Below are positions 44,255-54,936 of a stretch of 64,000 nt of DNA, piece by piece. The DNA is from Misgurnus anguillicaudatus. Taxonomy: Eukaryota > Chordata > Actinopteri > Cypriniformes > Cobitidae. Positions within the stretch are counted from its first letter, which is position 1. Each line of letters opens with the position of its first letter. Under the pieces are notes generated by a model. The model did not search any database. It was not told the origin of the DNA and worked only from the letters and a program-made list of their open reading frames with translations. Location of the stretch: assembly GCF_027580225.2 (NCBI RefSeq), contig NC_073361.2, positions 30,801,001-30,865,000 of the forward strand, read 5' to 3'. The translations under genes and the position numbers were made by a program.

Positions 44255-45800
44255 TGTGGCGTGAGGGTGGTCCTCTCGCGTCATGACCGTGGTTAGCCTA
44301 TTGGCAACGCCCCTGGGCTATAAAAACAGGAGCGTATGCGTCACCTGGGATGCGTCAATTGGGGGACTGCTGCGTCGTTAACGCGATCCCGTCACTTCCG
44401 GAATTGGCTGTGTATTCTCGAGACGGTAAGGAATGGATGCACTGTCAGTCATTTTGTTTATGTGTGTTTGGTTACGAGAAGGACACCCTCTGTTTAATAT
44501 GCTTTAGAGTCGCTGATTAGTTTGGCAAGTGCTTCCGCATTGATACTGCGTTCATCATGGCGATTGATTCCGCAATGATACTCCGTTCAACACAACGCTC
44601 TATTCAAAGAGAGTCTGTACAAAGAGTGGAAAAGGTAGGATGAATGCTTTGTGGTTGATTAACTGGTAAATGCATAACCAACTAATTCGCTCTTTTCCCA
44701 GCTGTGCTATTTTGATAGCTGCTGGCATATTGTGTCTACCTTCATTCTCAGCTGTGAGATCTGATGCGAGTGCGGGATTAAGGTGCTCTGTAAGGGCAGC
44801 TTTTGAAAGCAACTATTGTCTGTTCGTCATAATTAACCCTGTGGTGATCGGTATGTATTTATGCATGCAACCATTTGGATGAGAGTGATTAAATTCCAAC
44901 AGAGTTATAGTCTTGTTTTATTTATAGGTTTGGGGACTATCTGGGTCGGGGTGCTCTCTGTCCATTTACAGCTGCAGTGCTGTCCTGTTTCCAAAGTTTT
45001 ATTTTCGTTTGACTTTCTTTTGGTTTATGCTGCTTTGTTTTTGATTTATATAGTTTGATTCTAAAGTTGATTATTTTGGTTTCTACTTGAATTATATTTG
45101 TGATTTGTCTTTATTTACTTTATATTTAATTATTTTTTTGATTTACATTCTGATTTATTATTTGTTTTACTAGTGACTCTGCTTCTCTTGATTTTTCATT
45201 AATTTATTTAGTTGTGTGTTTCTATGCAACCATTTATTTGTTGATTTATTGGTTGCAAAAGTTTGCTTTATTTAAATTTAATTGGGTCTTATAACCCAGC
45301 TCCTGAGGTGGCTTTATTTGATGCATTTTTCCTTTTTTTCGGCAGGGCTTGAGCACCAGGGGTACAGGACTAGCTTTGGTGGCGGTAAATTCTTCACAGT
45401 GTGTGTGGTTATCACCGTGTGAGTGTGAGTGTGCGTGTGTACACAGTGAAATGCAGTGGAATGCAGTGATTCACGGACCGGTGGTGCGATCTGATTATTA
45501 GCTGCCCCATCCTGGTAAGCTCTAGCCCCTGGCCTGACACTTGCTATAACCCCTAATCCATCGGGTCGAAATAAATGTTGTTTTTTATCTTTATCCTGCT
45601 TTTAATCAAGATTTGTTAATAAAGATTATTTTTGTATTGTTACCCATGTCTCTGGCTCTAATTGGTGATATGAATTTGCGTTCGCCCTTGTGTATGATTT
45701 AATTAAATTCTGTGGGCGAAATTCCCATAGTGGCGTAGTTGGCTATCTTGTTCGATCCTTACCTTTCCAAAATAAAAGTCTCCTTGTACTCCACGCCACA
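44255..45800 (+). repeat. 3' LTR of the inner gypsy element
   Basis: Same length (1546 bp) and same ends as the 5' LTR. Confidence 0.92.
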
Positions 45801-46236
45801 CAGAGAAGTATCACAGCGGTTACTCACGCTTGGTTGCCAATAACCTCTGTTCACGGTGCTCTCGATGGCTCTGTGTCCACTCCTCCTCACGTAAACTCCA
45901 CAATATCCCTTCGTCTGCTGACTGTCTCTTACTCTCTTCCCCAGGAGAGCGATCCGACCAGCGTGGTCCGTCTGCAAAGCAGCAACACAACGTACACAAC
46001 GTGTACCACAAGCCCCGTTTAATGTCTGCAAAGGTGTCTTTATACCCTGACTCTTCTCCTCGTTAGCCTATTAGCAACCGCTGTGGTAATTTGCCCCACC
46101 TGAGCGTGATCAGGCTTAATTTTGCCTTTGGGGAAACCCCGGATATGAAGTGTGGAAGCCGGATTCCGCCCATCGTCCAGTTAAAATGTGGAAGCCGGGT
46201 TCCGCCCGTCGTTCATTTAAAACGTCACCTGTGACA
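45801..46236 (-). repeat. Left LTR of the outer gypsy element, part 2
   Basis: It resumes at CAGAGAAGTATCAC, the duplicated target of the inner element, and ends CCTGTGACA. It matches 53163-53598. Confidence 0.92.
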
Positions 46237-46249
46237 TCCTCCCCCGCCG
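46237..46249 (-). other. Polypurine tract of the outer gypsy element
   Basis: On the - strand GGCGGGGGAGGA lies directly upstream of the 3' LTR (the left LTR). Confidence 0.7.
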
Positions 46250-46257
46250 AAATGGTT

Positions 46258-49200
46258 CTAGTCCCTAGAACCGCTTCCTGTAACCCACTCTCCATACCGG
46301 ATGGGCGGCCGCCCCCGGGTCTCACGCTGGGGGCGCTGTAGTGGGGGCTCTGGGGCTTCTTCGGCAGGTAGGTCATCCAGCTCTCCTGGAGCCTCTGGGG
46401 CTCCTTCAGCAGGTAAGTTATCCGGCTCTCCTGGAGCCTCTGGGGCTACATCGTTCACTGGACCCACTACGACAGGTAAGTTCTCAGGCTCCCTTGGGGC
46501 CACTCGGGCCGGCCCCTCCGCCGGGCCTCTTGGAAAGATGACCCACCCTCCATACCAGGGGGTAGCAGCCTCCGGCTCCTTAGGAGCCACCTCTGTGGCT
46601 AGTGGGGGATAATTTGGACAAGGGCGGATCATATTCCGATGGACCACCCGATCCGGCCCAGGCTTCCCTTCTGGCCGGATCGTGTAGACCGGCTGCCCCG
46701 GTCTCTGCTGCCGTTGCACAACGTACGGCCTCGCCTCCCACCGATCACTCAGCTTGCCTCCACCTAGTCGCCGATTGTCCCGGACTAGTACCCTTTCTCC
46801 AGGGAGCAGGGGAGCATCCCGCGCCATCCTATCATACAACCTCTTGTTCTTCTCCCCGGCTGCCTGGATCTTCTTATTGACCTGCTCGTAGGCAAAGTGG
46901 AGACGGTGGTGGTGTCGTCCCACCCACTCGGTCACGTTCCCTTCTCTCTCACCTCCCGCTGCTCCCAATAGGGGATCTGTGGGCAAGCGGATGTGTCTTC
47001 CAAACATTAAGTACGTGGGGGCATACCCCGTTGTACTGTGCACGCTGTTATTATAGGCTTGTAATAGATTCGGCAAAGCACTCACCCAATCATCCTGGCG
47101 TCTCTGGTCCAGAGTTCCCAGCAGATTCAACAGGGTCTGATTGAAGCGCTCACATCCTCCGTTTCCTTGGGGATGGTACGAGGTCGTATGGGTCTTTACA
47201 CACCCGTACAGTTGGCATAGCTCTCGGATGACGCGGGACTCGAAGTTCGGGCCCTGATCCGAGTGCAGGAACTCAGGGCACCCAAATGGCTGGAACACTG
47301 CCCTCCATAATGCTGTGGCTGTGGTACTTGCTGTCTGGTCGAGGGTGGGGATAGCCCAGGCGTATTTGGTGAACAAGTCTGTCACCACTAAGATGTTCTG
47401 GTACCGGTCCTTGGGACGACTCAGGGTCAGATAGTCCATCGCCACAATATGGAGGGGGGCCTTTGCGAGGATCGGAACCATCGGTGCTCGGGGTTCCTGC
47501 CGGGATTTAAACAGAGTACATCGGGGACATGCTTGAATGAACGTACTCACGGAAATCTCCATTCCTGGCCAATAGAAGTGTCGGCGTAGCAACGACATGG
47601 TGCGTTCCTGCCCCTGGTGTCCCATCTGGTCATGGTAGGCCTCTAACAGTGCCCGAACTTGGCTGGCCGGTACCACAATCTGGCTAACCTCCTCATCGGT
47701 CCCCGGGTCCCGTATGGCCCTACACAATACACCTTCACGCAACTTCAATTTCTCCCATTGTCCCAGTATTTTTCGACCCACCTCTGTCTGGGCTTGTCTC
47801 TCGGCGGGGGTCGGTCGCCGGGCCTGCCGAAGCCACTCGCCCAGATTCCGTAGCTCTCGATCCTCCTGCTGTCTAGCCTTCCAACGCTGGGGGTCCCATC
47901 CCCAACTTACAGGTGCTGCCTCCCGTTGGCTCCCAGGCGCCTCCACTACGCCGACCATCAGTCCTTCCTCTCCTTGTTCTCCCTCGAATGGGGCCGGGCC
48001 CCTCGAATCGGCCCTAGCTGGCAACCGGGAGAGGGCATCTGCGTTGGTGTGCTCCCGCCCCGGGCGGTACTGCAGCTGGTAGTTGTAATTGGCTAGCTGA
48101 GCCACCCATCGCTGCTCTACTGCTCCCAACCGGGCTGTCTGCAAATGTACCAGAGGGTTGTTATCGGTGACCACGGTTACCTTGGCTCCCCAGAGGTAAT
48201 CCTTGAATTTCTCGCTCAAGGCCCACTTCAGCGCCAGCAGTTCGAGCTTGAAAGAACTGTAATTTGCATCGTTTCGTTCAGCGGGATGGAGGCTCTGGCT
48301 GGCATAGGCGATCACCCGTTCCACTCCATCTTGTTTCTGCGCAAGCACCGCTCCCAGGCCCAGATTACTGGCATCTGTATAGAGTAGGAAGGGTTGAGAG
48401 AAGTCAGTGTACGCCAAAATCGGGGCTTGTAAAAGTTCTTGCTTCAGGACCCTAAAGGCCGTCTCACATTCTGGGGTCCATCCCACCGTGGGGGATCCTT
48501 GTCCCCGTGGTCGTCCCGTCCCGACCAGCAGCTGGTTCAAGGGTCTGGCGATCTTAGAGAACCCTTTAATAAATCGTCGGTAGTAGCCAACAAAGCCTAA
48601 GAATGATCTCACTTGCCTTACAGTCCTGGGGACCTCCCAGTCCCGAACTGCCGATACCTTCCCGGGATCAACGGCCACACCAGCTGCGCTCACCACGTGT
48701 CCCAGGAACTGCACCTTACGGCGCAGCAGGTGGCACTTCTCCGGTTGCAACTTCAACCCATACCTCTCCATCTCCCGGAACACCTTTTCCAGGTGCTGCA
48801 AGTGAGTCTCGAAGTCTGGGGAATACACAATCACGTCATCAAGGTATACCAGCACAGATTCTATTAACTGACCTCCCAAACATCGTTGCATCAGTCTCTG
48901 GAAGGTGGCGGGGGCGTTGCAAAGACCGAAGGGCATCCGGTCCCACTCAAAAAGACCAAATGGCGTGGTAAAGGCGGTCTTCTCTCGGTCCCGTTCCTCA
49001 ACCGGTACCTGCCAGTACCCGCTGGCCAAATCCAAGGTGGAATACCAGGCAGACTTGGTCAAACTTGTCAGGGAGTCCTCAATACGAGGTAAGGGAAACG
49101 CGTCTTTCTTGGTCAAGCTGTTCAACTTCCTATAGTCCACACAGAACCTCCAGGCCCCGGTCTTCTTCTGGACAAGCACTATCGGTGCCGCCCATGGGCT

Positions 49201-50406
49201 ACTACTCTCTCTCACGATCCCCTGCTCTAGCATACCTTGCAAAAGGGTCCTCACTTCGGTATATAGGGTGGGGGGTATTGGTCGGTACCACTCCCGACTT
49301 GGTGCAGCTTCTCCCGTAGGGATACTATGTCGTATTACCGTCGTGCAACCATAGTCTTCATCATGGGTGGAAAACACATGTTGCCATTTCTTCAGTAGCT
49401 TCTGTAGCTCTTCCACTTGTTCCTGCTCCAGGTCCTCTCCTCGTAAGGAGTCCCCTGTCAAGTGGGCCGGTACCTTGTTCTCCCTCGTCCTAGACGCTCC
49501 TACGGTTTGCGTTAGTGCTACCTCAACTACTGCAGGGTGCACTCGCCAGAAACTCACATCTTCCTTGTCACGCACCTGATGTCCCTCGACCGACGTCACC
49601 GTCACCAGCCGCTGGTGCTTGTGTAAGTGTATTGGGTAGGGGTTTTCATTACAGACCTTCACTGGCACTCGGCCTCGTCGTACTACCGTCAGTCCTCGGG
49701 CCACCCTCACCTGTGTGCAGTCTTCGTGAGGTTCCACCAACACCCAGCTCTCAGAGCCTCGACGCTGTTGTGGCACCCTGGCCCACACTATGGCTTCACT
49801 TTCTGCTGGCACCGACAATGCGAATCGACATGCTACTCGACCAACCTCTTCTCGGCCATCTTGGTTCTTAGCCAGCTGCACTCGCCTGCAGTCGGCCACT
49901 ACTCGTTCCCAGCCTGGCCGCTCGGCCCTCGGTATTGTCTGAACGGGCCTAGCCCGAAATAGCTCCTCCCAACACTCCGAGAGGACATTCATACCCAGGA
50001 GGGCTCGATGACGGCCGAGGCAATGGTCCTGTACAATGATGACCCCCTTCTGCGGAACTCGTACTCCATACAATTCAAAGTCGGTAAGTCGATAGCCGAT
50101 GTAGGGGATCTCTAAACCGTTCGCCCCCTTCAGGGTAAGCCAGGGCGCTTCAACCTTGTGTGCGGGGTGGGCTCCAAATAATTCATGGGACAAGCTTTCT
50201 GAAAATAAAGTCACTTGAGAACCAGTGTCGACGAGACAGCGCACCGTGGTGCCACATACCTGGGCCTCTACTATTGGGCTAAGCCCAATCATCCCGTCCT
50301 TGGGTTCCATTCCTCTATGGGGGTCACTTTGGGGGGCGCCGACCACATGACCCACTGTGGCCGGTCGTCTTAAAAACCCCCCTCGGAGGCTCTTCGTGGT
50401 CCGCAC
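46258..50406 (-). CDS. Pol polyprotein of the outer gypsy element (PR-RT-RH-IN)
   Basis: An unbroken frame of 1382 residues, likely made by -1 frameshifting from gag, so the first Met is not a real start. Protease: CLVDTGSQVTLF with catalytic Asp60. Reverse transcriptase: SSPWAAPIVLVQKK, DLASGYWQVPV and LVYLDDVIVYS (YLDD near residues 521-524). RNase H: LLYTDASNLGLGAVLAQ. Integrase: zinc region HDQMGHQGQERT...CPRC near residue 925, then the DD35E triad Asp991 (AMDYL), Asp1050 (HSDQG) and Glu1086 (GCERFN). A Pro/Glu-rich tail follows. Every catalytic motif is present, so the enzyme set could be functional. Confidence 0.92.
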   Translation of the reverse strand: MRTTKSLRGGFLRRPATVGHVVGAPQSDPHRGMEPKDGMIGLSPIVEAQVCGTTVRCLVDTGSQVTLFSESLSHELFGAHPAHKVEAPWLTLKGANGLEIPYIGYRLTDFELYGVRVPQKGVIIVQDHCLGRHRALLGMNVLSECWEELFRARPVQTIPRAERPGWERVVADCRRVQLAKNQDGREEVGRVACRFALSVPAESEAIVWARVPQQRRGSESWVLVEPHEDCTQVRVARGLTVVRRGRVPVKVCNENPYPIHLHKHQRLVTVTSVEGHQVRDKEDVSFWRVHPAVVEVALTQTVGASRTRENKVPAHLTGDSLRGEDLEQEQVEELQKLLKKWQHVFSTHDEDYGCTTVIRHSIPTGEAAPSREWYRPIPPTLYTEVRTLLQGMLEQGIVRESSSPWAAPIVLVQKKTGAWRFCVDYRKLNSLTKKDAFPLPRIEDSLTSLTKSAWYSTLDLASGYWQVPVEERDREKTAFTTPFGLFEWDRMPFGLCNAPATFQRLMQRCLGGQLIESVLVYLDDVIVYSPDFETHLQHLEKVFREMERYGLKLQPEKCHLLRRKVQFLGHVVSAAGVAVDPGKVSAVRDWEVPRTVRQVRSFLGFVGYYRRFIKGFSKIARPLNQLLVGTGRPRGQGSPTVGWTPECETAFRVLKQELLQAPILAYTDFSQPFLLYTDASNLGLGAVLAQKQDGVERVIAYASQSLHPAERNDANYSSFKLELLALKWALSEKFKDYLWGAKVTVVTDNNPLVHLQTARLGAVEQRWVAQLANYNYQLQYRPGREHTNADALSRLPARADSRGPAPFEGEQGEEGLMVGVVEAPGSQREAAPVSWGWDPQRWKARQQEDRELRNLGEWLRQARRPTPAERQAQTEVGRKILGQWEKLKLREGVLCRAIRDPGTDEEVSQIVVPASQVRALLEAYHDQMGHQGQERTMSLLRRHFYWPGMEISVSTFIQACPRCTLFKSRQEPRAPMVPILAKAPLHIVAMDYLTLSRPKDRYQNILVVTDLFTKYAWAIPTLDQTASTTATALWRAVFQPFGCPEFLHSDQGPNFESRVIRELCQLYGCVKTHTTSYHPQGNGGCERFNQTLLNLLGTLDQRRQDDWVSALPNLLQAYNNSVHSTTGYAPTYLMFGRHIRLPTDPLLGAAGGEREGNVTEWVGRHHHRLHFAYEQVNKKIQAAGEKNKRLYDRMARDAPLLPGERVLVRDNRRLGGGKLSDRWEARPYVVQRQQRPGQPVYTIRPEGKPGPDRVVHRNMIRPCPNYPPLATEVAPKEPEAATPWYGGWVIFPRGPAEGPARVAPREPENLPVVVGPVNDVAPEAPGEPDNLPAEGAPEAPGELDDLPAEEAPEPPLQRPQRETRGRPPIRYGEWVTGSGSRD

Positions 50407-51392
50407 TGCCTACTCACATGCCCGGCGGTCCCACACCGATTACAAATGGGCCTCCCTTGCTCGTCCCACTCGAACCTAGGCCGACTCGCCTGCCAGGGCC
50501 GCCTCATCCCATCCCGGCCTCGCTCAGAGTACGTCCGTTCTCGGGGGGCGGGCCCTTCTTCTTTCCTTCCCGGCCCTAGGCGCAGTTCCCCTACCAGGGC
50601 CTTGGTTAGCTCGGCCATCTGATCTCGCACGTCTTTTAAGAGCTCCATCTTCAATGTTTGTTTCCAGGCTGATACCTCCGAGGCTGCCGCCGGGCCACTC
50701 ACTGCTGCACATACGGGGGCCTCCTTGGCTTCCGCTTGGTCGCCTTCCAAGGCCATGGCCTCCTTTTTCAGGTCATCGAACGTGAGCTCAGGGTCTCGTC
50801 TAAACTGCACTCGGAGATTTTGTCGTAGGGGGCCCTCCCGTAGCCCTAACAGGAACTGGTCCCTTAACAGGGTCTCCTCATCTCCAATCCCATGATCTCG
50901 TCGTCGCTTTAGGCGTGTATACTGCTCGCGCAGCTTCAGGGCGAAGGCTCGAATGGACTGGTGGGGGCCCTGCTTACAATTAAAGAACTGCACCCTCAGG
51001 ACGGCCACAGGGGTGGTATCACCATACTGCTCGGTGAGGAAGTGGAAGATGGTCTGGGCGGTGGCTCGAACGGCTTCGGGGGCGGCCTGTACTTTTCGCC
51101 GGGCTTCTCCTCCTAGTGAGTTTAATACAAACTGCTGTTGTTGACTGGCACTCAGCCCTTGAAGGCCGGCCAAATACTCGATTTGGGCTCTCCACTCCGT
51201 CAAATGAACCTCGGACTCGACCCCAGTATACTTCTGCACCCAGGGGTTTCCCAGGAACACGGGCATGACACGGGGTGGTGTTTCCGGCCTTTCCGGCACA
51301 ACACGGGGTGGGGTTTCTAGCCTTTCAGGCACAACACGGGGCGGGGCTTCGGGCAACTCGTCGTCGGCCATTGGAGGACCTTGGTCGCTCAA
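50370..51392 (-). CDS. Gag of the outer gypsy element
   Basis: A 340-residue open frame from MSDQGPPMADDELP. A repeated PERLETPPRVV/PERPETPPRVM segment opens it. A capsid-like region follows (NPWVQKYTGVESEVHLTEW, FHFLTEQYGDTTPV, LLRDQFLLGLREG). It ends with a CCHC knuckle, CNRCGTAGHVSRQC. It ends EGGF-TAA at 50370-50372, overlapping pol by 37 bases in the -1 frame. Intact length and motifs suggest it can still form particles. Confidence 0.9.
   Translation of the reverse strand: MSDQGPPMADDELPEAPPRVVPERLETPPRVVPERPETPPRVMPVFLGNPWVQKYTGVESEVHLTEWRAQIEYLAGLQGLSASQQQQFVLNSLGGEARRKVQAAPEAVRATAQTIFHFLTEQYGDTTPVAVLRVQFFNCKQGPHQSIRAFALKLREQYTRLKRRRDHGIGDEETLLRDQFLLGLREGPLRQNLRVQFRRDPELTFDDLKKEAMALEGDQAEAKEAPVCAAVSGPAAASEVSAWKQTLKMELLKDVRDQMAELTKALVGELRLGPGRKEEGPAPRERTYSERGRDGMRRPWQASRPRFEWDEQGRPICNRCGTAGHVSRQCGPRRASEGGF
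50373..50379 (-). promoter_or_regulatory. Predicted -1 ribosomal frameshift site, gag to pol
   Basis: On the - strand the last gag codons before TAA read G-GGT-TTT, a canonical X-XXY-YYZ slippery heptamer. Slipping back one base places the ribosome in the pol frame. I did not assess a downstream pseudoknot. Confidence 0.75.
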
Positions 51393-51407
51393 CTCGAGGT
51401 GGAACCC

Positions 51408-51425
51408 TGCCGACTACGCCAAATC
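51408..51425 (-). other. Primer-binding-site region of the outer gypsy element
   Basis: On the - strand, directly after the 5' LTR, the sequence reads GATTTGGCGTAGTCGGCAG. It is similar to the inner element's site. The tRNA is not identified. Confidence 0.5.
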
Positions 51426-53598
51426 TGTCACACCCCGGGGGCGGACCCGAATATGCACTGGGCCACACCCCTCTTAACTCTTCCACCTCGAGGAGTTTCC
51501 CAAGACCACCCCAATGACCAGACAGACGAGTATACTATAATTAAAACAAGCTTTATTAAATATTTAAAAAGGGAAAAGGGGGAAGGGAAAAAGGGAACTT
51601 TAAAACTAATATGGCTCTTCTTTGCCTCCAGGGCCACTTGGGGAAAAGACTGGGGGCCGGGGCTCTGGCCCAGCAACCCGTGGCGCGCTCCGCTTCTCCT
51701 GGAGGCAGAATCGAACACAGTCAGACCAGGGCAAACACTCCACTGATGCTCTCAGCACTGGGGGATCCTCGTTCCCACACAGGGCCTCACTGGTTCAGGT
51801 AGGTAGTTGCTACAAGCATAGAACAGATTATTCCACAGGTTGCGTTACTCACAGTGCCGGGGGATCCTCGTTCCCACACGGAGCTCCACTGGTTCAGGTA
51901 GGTAGTTGCTACAAGCACAGAACAGATTATTTCACAGGCTGCGTTACTCACAGTGCCGGGGGATCCTCGTTCCCACACAGAGCTCCACTGATTCAGGTAG
52001 GTAGTTGCTACAAGCACAGAACAGGTTATTTCACAGGCTGCGTTACTCGCAGTGCCGGGGGATCCTCGTTCCCACACGGAGCTTCACTGGTTCAGGTAGG
52101 TAGTTGAGTGCCGGGGGATCCTCGTTCCCACACAGAGCTCCACTGATTCGGGTAGGCAGTCGCTACAAGCACAGAACAGGTTATTCCACAGGTTGCGTTA
52201 CTCACAGTGCCGGGGGATCCTCGTTCCCACACGGAGCTCCACTGGTTCAGGTAGGTTGTTGCTATAAGCACAGAACAGGTTATTTCACAGGCTGCGTTAC
52301 TCACAGTGCCGGGGGATCCTCGTTCCCACACAGAGCTCCACTGGTTCAGGTAGGTAGTTGCTACAAGCACAGAACAGGTTATTTCACAGGCTGCGCTACT
52401 CACAGTGCCGGGGGATCCTCGTTCCCACACGGAGCTTCACTGGTTCAGGTAGGTAGTTGCTACAAGCACAGAACAGATTATTCCACAGGTTGCGTTACTC
52501 ACAGTGCCGGGGGATCCTCGTTCCCACACAGAGCTCCACTGTTTCAGGTAGGTAGTTGCTACAAGCACAGAACAGGTTATTTCACAGGCTGCGTTACTCA
52601 CAGTGCCGGGGGATCCTCGTTCCCACACGGAGCTTCACTGGTTCAGGTAGGTTGTTGACGAAGCTCTCGTTGTCACACCCCGGGCACAAGGCTTGATTTT
52701 CTCTCTCTCCCTATAGGATTCAGGCCGCAACAGATGTCACCATCTCGTGTCTCGTCGGAGGCTGGGCAGTTCGAACGCTACAAGCACAGCATACGCACAG
52801 CAAGTCAAGCGTAAACACCATCAATCAGTGAAACTCACCCACAGCACTCTTATACCACGTCACGTGAATTTTAGATCGTCCTTGCCACCTGACCACGACG
52901 ACCTCGAGAGATTGGTTGGGCAACAACTGGATCCAAAGGAGGGAGAGATGTATGGTATTCACGGGCCCGGCGTGTCGGTTATCACTTCCCTGGCTCACCT
53001 GCACTTCCTCTTTCCCACAGGGCCACTGGCTTACTGGCAGGTGGTGCTTCGTCCGTGCTTCTGGTCAACCGCGGCTCACCCACGCTCTCCTCTCCAGTGG
53101 GGCCAGGGACCTCACGAAACACAAGAACACACACCAGGGTAATTCTTCATACAAGACATTTGCAGAGAAGTATCACAGCGGTTACTCACGCTTGGTTGCC
53201 AATAACCTCTGTTCACGGTGCTCTCGATGGCTCTGTGTCCACTCCTCCTCACGTAAACTCCACAATATCCCTTCGTCTGCTGACTGTCTCTTACTCTCTT
53301 CCCCAGGAGAGCGATCCGACCAGCGTGGTCCGTCTGCAAAGCAGCAACACAACGTACACAACGTGTACCACAAGCCCCGTTTAATGTCTGCAAAGGTGTC
53401 TTTATACCCTGACTCTTCTCCTCGTTAGCCTATTAGCAACCGCTGTGTTAATTTGCCCCACCTGAGCGTGATCAGGCTTAATTTTGCCTTTGGGGAAACC
53501 CCGGATATGAAGTGTGGAAGCCGGATTCCGCCCGTCGTCCAGATAAGATGTGGAAGCCGGGTTCCGCCCGTCGTTCATTTAAAACGTCACCTGTGACA
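51426..53598 (-). repeat. Right (5') LTR of the outer gypsy element, uninterrupted
   Basis: 2173 bp from TGTCACACCCC to CCTGTGACA. It includes the same array of 99-bp repeats as the left LTR (about 51765-52655) and the intact site TTTGCAGAGAAGTATC that is split in the left LTR. As the 5' LTR of a - strand element it would hold the active promoter. Confidence 0.93.
51765..52655. repeat. 99-bp tandem repeats in the right outer LTR
   Basis: The unit and copy order are the same as in the left LTR, including the truncated unit at about 52100. The array was therefore present before insertion and was copied by reverse transcription. Confidence 0.92.
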
Positions 53599-53703
53599 CA
53601 AGAATCCACAAACACTATTAGTGGAAAATAATAAATACAAACACTCAGTGTATAAAGTTGTGTTGTGATGTCATGAGATAAATATTTAAATCAGTGTGAG
53701 TCT

Positions 53704-53711
53704 GTTTGCAT
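53704..53711 (+). promoter_or_regulatory. V5 octamer-like promoter element
   Basis: GTTTGCAT, 101 bases before the V5 start codon, with the same flanking block as V1 and V3. Confidence 0.7.
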
Positions 53712-53804
53712 ATCAGATGAGATGTTTCAGATCTCTGAGAGTTTATAGTGCTGTGAGTTTAACACTTCATAACTCAACACAACACACAAAACTAAACATC
53801 AACA

Positions 53805-54245
53805 ATGACCTTCACCATCATCTTCATCTCGACACTTTTATTGTCCATACCAGGTAGATTTTTTAGTTAATTTACCTTATTTATATAAAACATGACTAAA
53901 ATATTTTTATAAACTGTACATTTACATTTGATTCTTATGATTTATCTTTCAGGGTGTAAATCACAGATCACAGTAACTCAAAGTCCTTCAGTGAAAACTT
54001 CAGCACGAGGAGACTCTGTTACTCTGAACTGTAAACTCAGTTCTCCTTCAGACTGTTACACACCCTGTGTGTCCTGGTACTTACAGAAACCTGGAGAAGC
54101 TCCTAAACTCCTGATATATTATATAAACACTCTTCAGTCTGGAACTCCATCAAGATTCAGTGGCAGTGGATCAAACACAGATTTTACTCTGAGCATCAGT
54201 GAAGTTCAGACTGAAGATGCAGGAGATTATTACTGTATGAGTTAT
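53805..54245 (+). pseudogene. Immunoglobulin light chain V segment V5, cut by a provirus (5' part)
   Basis: Leader exon 53805-53853 ([16 protein letters not shown]), GT-AG intron, V exon from 53953. The domain has [24 protein letters not shown]1 cysteines (DCYTPC), [23 protein letters not shown] and DYYCMSY. At 54245, within CDR3, a retroviral LTR begins. The last V bases and the RSS resume at 61409. The 4-bp duplication TTAT (54242-54245 and 61409-61412) shows clean integration, and without the insert the frame runs straight into VF and the heptamer. So this was a normal segment, silenced by the insertion. Confidence 0.93.
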
Positions 54246-54751
54246 TGTCGTGGAATTTTAGCCGCATCAAATAATACTCACTAAGAGTCAAAGTCAAGGA
54301 TCACACAGACACACTGTCGACAGAATTTTCTTTGTCTGAATTTTATATATTCTGCAGAATAGGCTCTCACTCCCTGGTGCTAGAAGTCTAAACCCAAGAG
54401 CCCCGATCACAAGGTTGAACACACATTTATAGTAAGATGCTGAAATACGTACAACCATCCGTTTCTACGTCATTTAGAAGATAGCCTTCAGCTGTCAGTG
54501 ATTAAGAACATAAACAGTTAAACACAAATCTAGTGAAATCATACAACGTATGTCTTGTTCTCAGTACATGATGTTTAAGTCCTTGGACATTGTACTTTGC
54601 TCAAAAGACAGAAAGAGCATAATTCTGTACGTTAGCAGAAAAAGATGATCTCCATATGAATCACGATTTATGAGCTTATGATTGTAATTAAAAAATGAAA
54701 AATAGGATGAATAATATGAAAATAATAGCATAATAAAAGTCCTTCACTACA
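54246..54751 (-). repeat. Provirus LTR, left copy (3' LTR)
   Basis: On the + strand it runs from TGTCGTGGAATTTTAGCC to CTTCACTACA. The host V5 frame continues about a dozen codons into it before a stop. Confidence 0.93.
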
Positions 54752-54764
54752 CTCCTCCCTTTTT
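54752..54764 (-). other. Provirus polypurine tract
   Basis: AAAAAGGGAGGAG on the - strand, abutting the 3' LTR. Confidence 0.8.
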
Positions 54765-54936
54765 ATGATTTATTCATAACTTCATTTACTGTCATCGTTA
54801 CGTAGCTCTAGTTATTACCCTTAACCATAGTGTACATAGAGTTCTGTGCAGTTGTAAAAGCAAAAATGCACACACATAATATGATCATGAACCTCATTTT
54901 TGAAAGAAGAAAAATAGTTAGTTTTCTTGAAGAAAT

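Larger units (their letters stand above)
37578..45800 (+). mobile_element. Ty3/gypsy retrotransposon (inner, nested), defective
   Basis: Two LTRs of 1546 bp each (37578-39123 and 44255-45800) begin TGTGG and end CACGCCACA. The 4-bp duplication CAGA flanks them (37574-37577 and 45801-45804). The uninterrupted right outer LTR at about 53159-53175 shows the empty site TTTGCAGAGAAGTATC. Genes on the + strand: gag (open), a truncated protease, RT/RNase H, then IN after a frameshift. It inserted after the outer element. Confidence 0.95.
35835..53598 (-). mobile_element. Ty3/gypsy retrotransposon (outer), near-intact
   Basis: Two LTRs begin TGTCACACCCC and end CCTGTGACA on the + strand. They are flanked by the 4-bp duplication CAAG (35831-35834 and 53599-53602). 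Genes read on the - strand: gag, then pol with PR, RT, RNase H and IN, both fully open. The right LTR is 2173 bp. The left LTR is 2175 bp once the nested element is removed. The left (3') LTR is interrupted by a complete second gypsy element at 37578-45800. Open genes and near-identical LTRs suggest recent insertion. The nested insertion disrupts the 3' LTR. Confidence 0.93.

Noticed and set aside
46301..49962. Many + strand frames of 60-120 residues
   Set aside because: They are antisense shadows of the open pol gene on the - strand.
53928..54284. V5 read as a complete 118-residue frame
   Set aside because: It begins in the leader intron and its last residues come from the provirus LTR. The true V exon starts at 53953 and is cut at 54245.
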